NCBI GenBank assembly: GCA_947095945.1
Contig: CAMUQM010000140.1
Span: forward strand, 1-5,398
From: an uncultured Prevotella sp.
GTDB lineage: Bacteria; Bacteroidota; Bacteroidia; Bacteroidales; Bacteroidaceae
DNA: 5,398 nt
Reading direction: 5' to 3'
Positions 5,363 to 5,398 of the stretch are shown here, one piece after another (the first letter of the stretch is position 1; every line of letters begins with the position of its first letter). Made by a program: the position numbers and the translations under genes. The notes under the pieces were generated by a model. The model was given only the letters and a program-made list of their open reading frames with translations. It searched no databases and was not told where the DNA came from.

Positions 5363-5398
5363 GTTGTTTTGATTTATATTGTTAGTTTATAAGTTTAT

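Overview
The window looks like chromosomal housekeeping DNA from a Bacteroidetes bacterium, most likely Prevotella or a close relative. The evidence is the AT-rich composition, the near absence of Shine-Dalgarno sequences, a textbook Bacteroidetes promoter (TATCTTTG followed by CACC) upstream of mltG, and the protein sequences, for example a FabG ending in VDGGMNM. The genus is inferred from general resemblance, not from a search.

Layout. Positions 2-1456 (+) hold a tight three-gene cluster: the 3' part of a kdsC-like KDO 8-phosphate phosphatase, maf (dTTP/UTP pyrophosphatase) and rlmH (23S rRNA pseudouridine methyltransferase), with gaps of 11 and 1 nt. Convergent to it is a HAD phosphatase of the phosphoglycolate phosphatase type (1703-2347, -). 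A divergent promoter spacer (2348-2506) leads into mltG, an endolytic murein transglycosylase (2507-3541, +). Convergent to mltG is an RluA-family pseudouridine synthase (3730-4401, -), followed upstream by fabG (4616-5362, -), which has its own 3' hairpin and is probably transcribed separately.

Functions fall into envelope building (KDO for lipopolysaccharide, glycan strand processing by MltG, fatty acid synthesis by FabG), RNA modification (RlmH, RluA-type) and metabolite clean-up (Maf, HAD phosphatase). There is no mobile element, CRISPR array, tRNA or rRNA, and no defence or biosynthetic island.

The most unusual structure is non-coding. Both convergent spacers (1457-1702 and 3542-3729) carry a 66-bp array of three 22-bp palindromic units. 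The two arrays are related in sequence, start in the same phase and keep it throughout. A near-perfect 25-bp palindrome also sits in the divergent spacer between the HAD phosphatase gene and mltG. No previously undescribed protein system was found.
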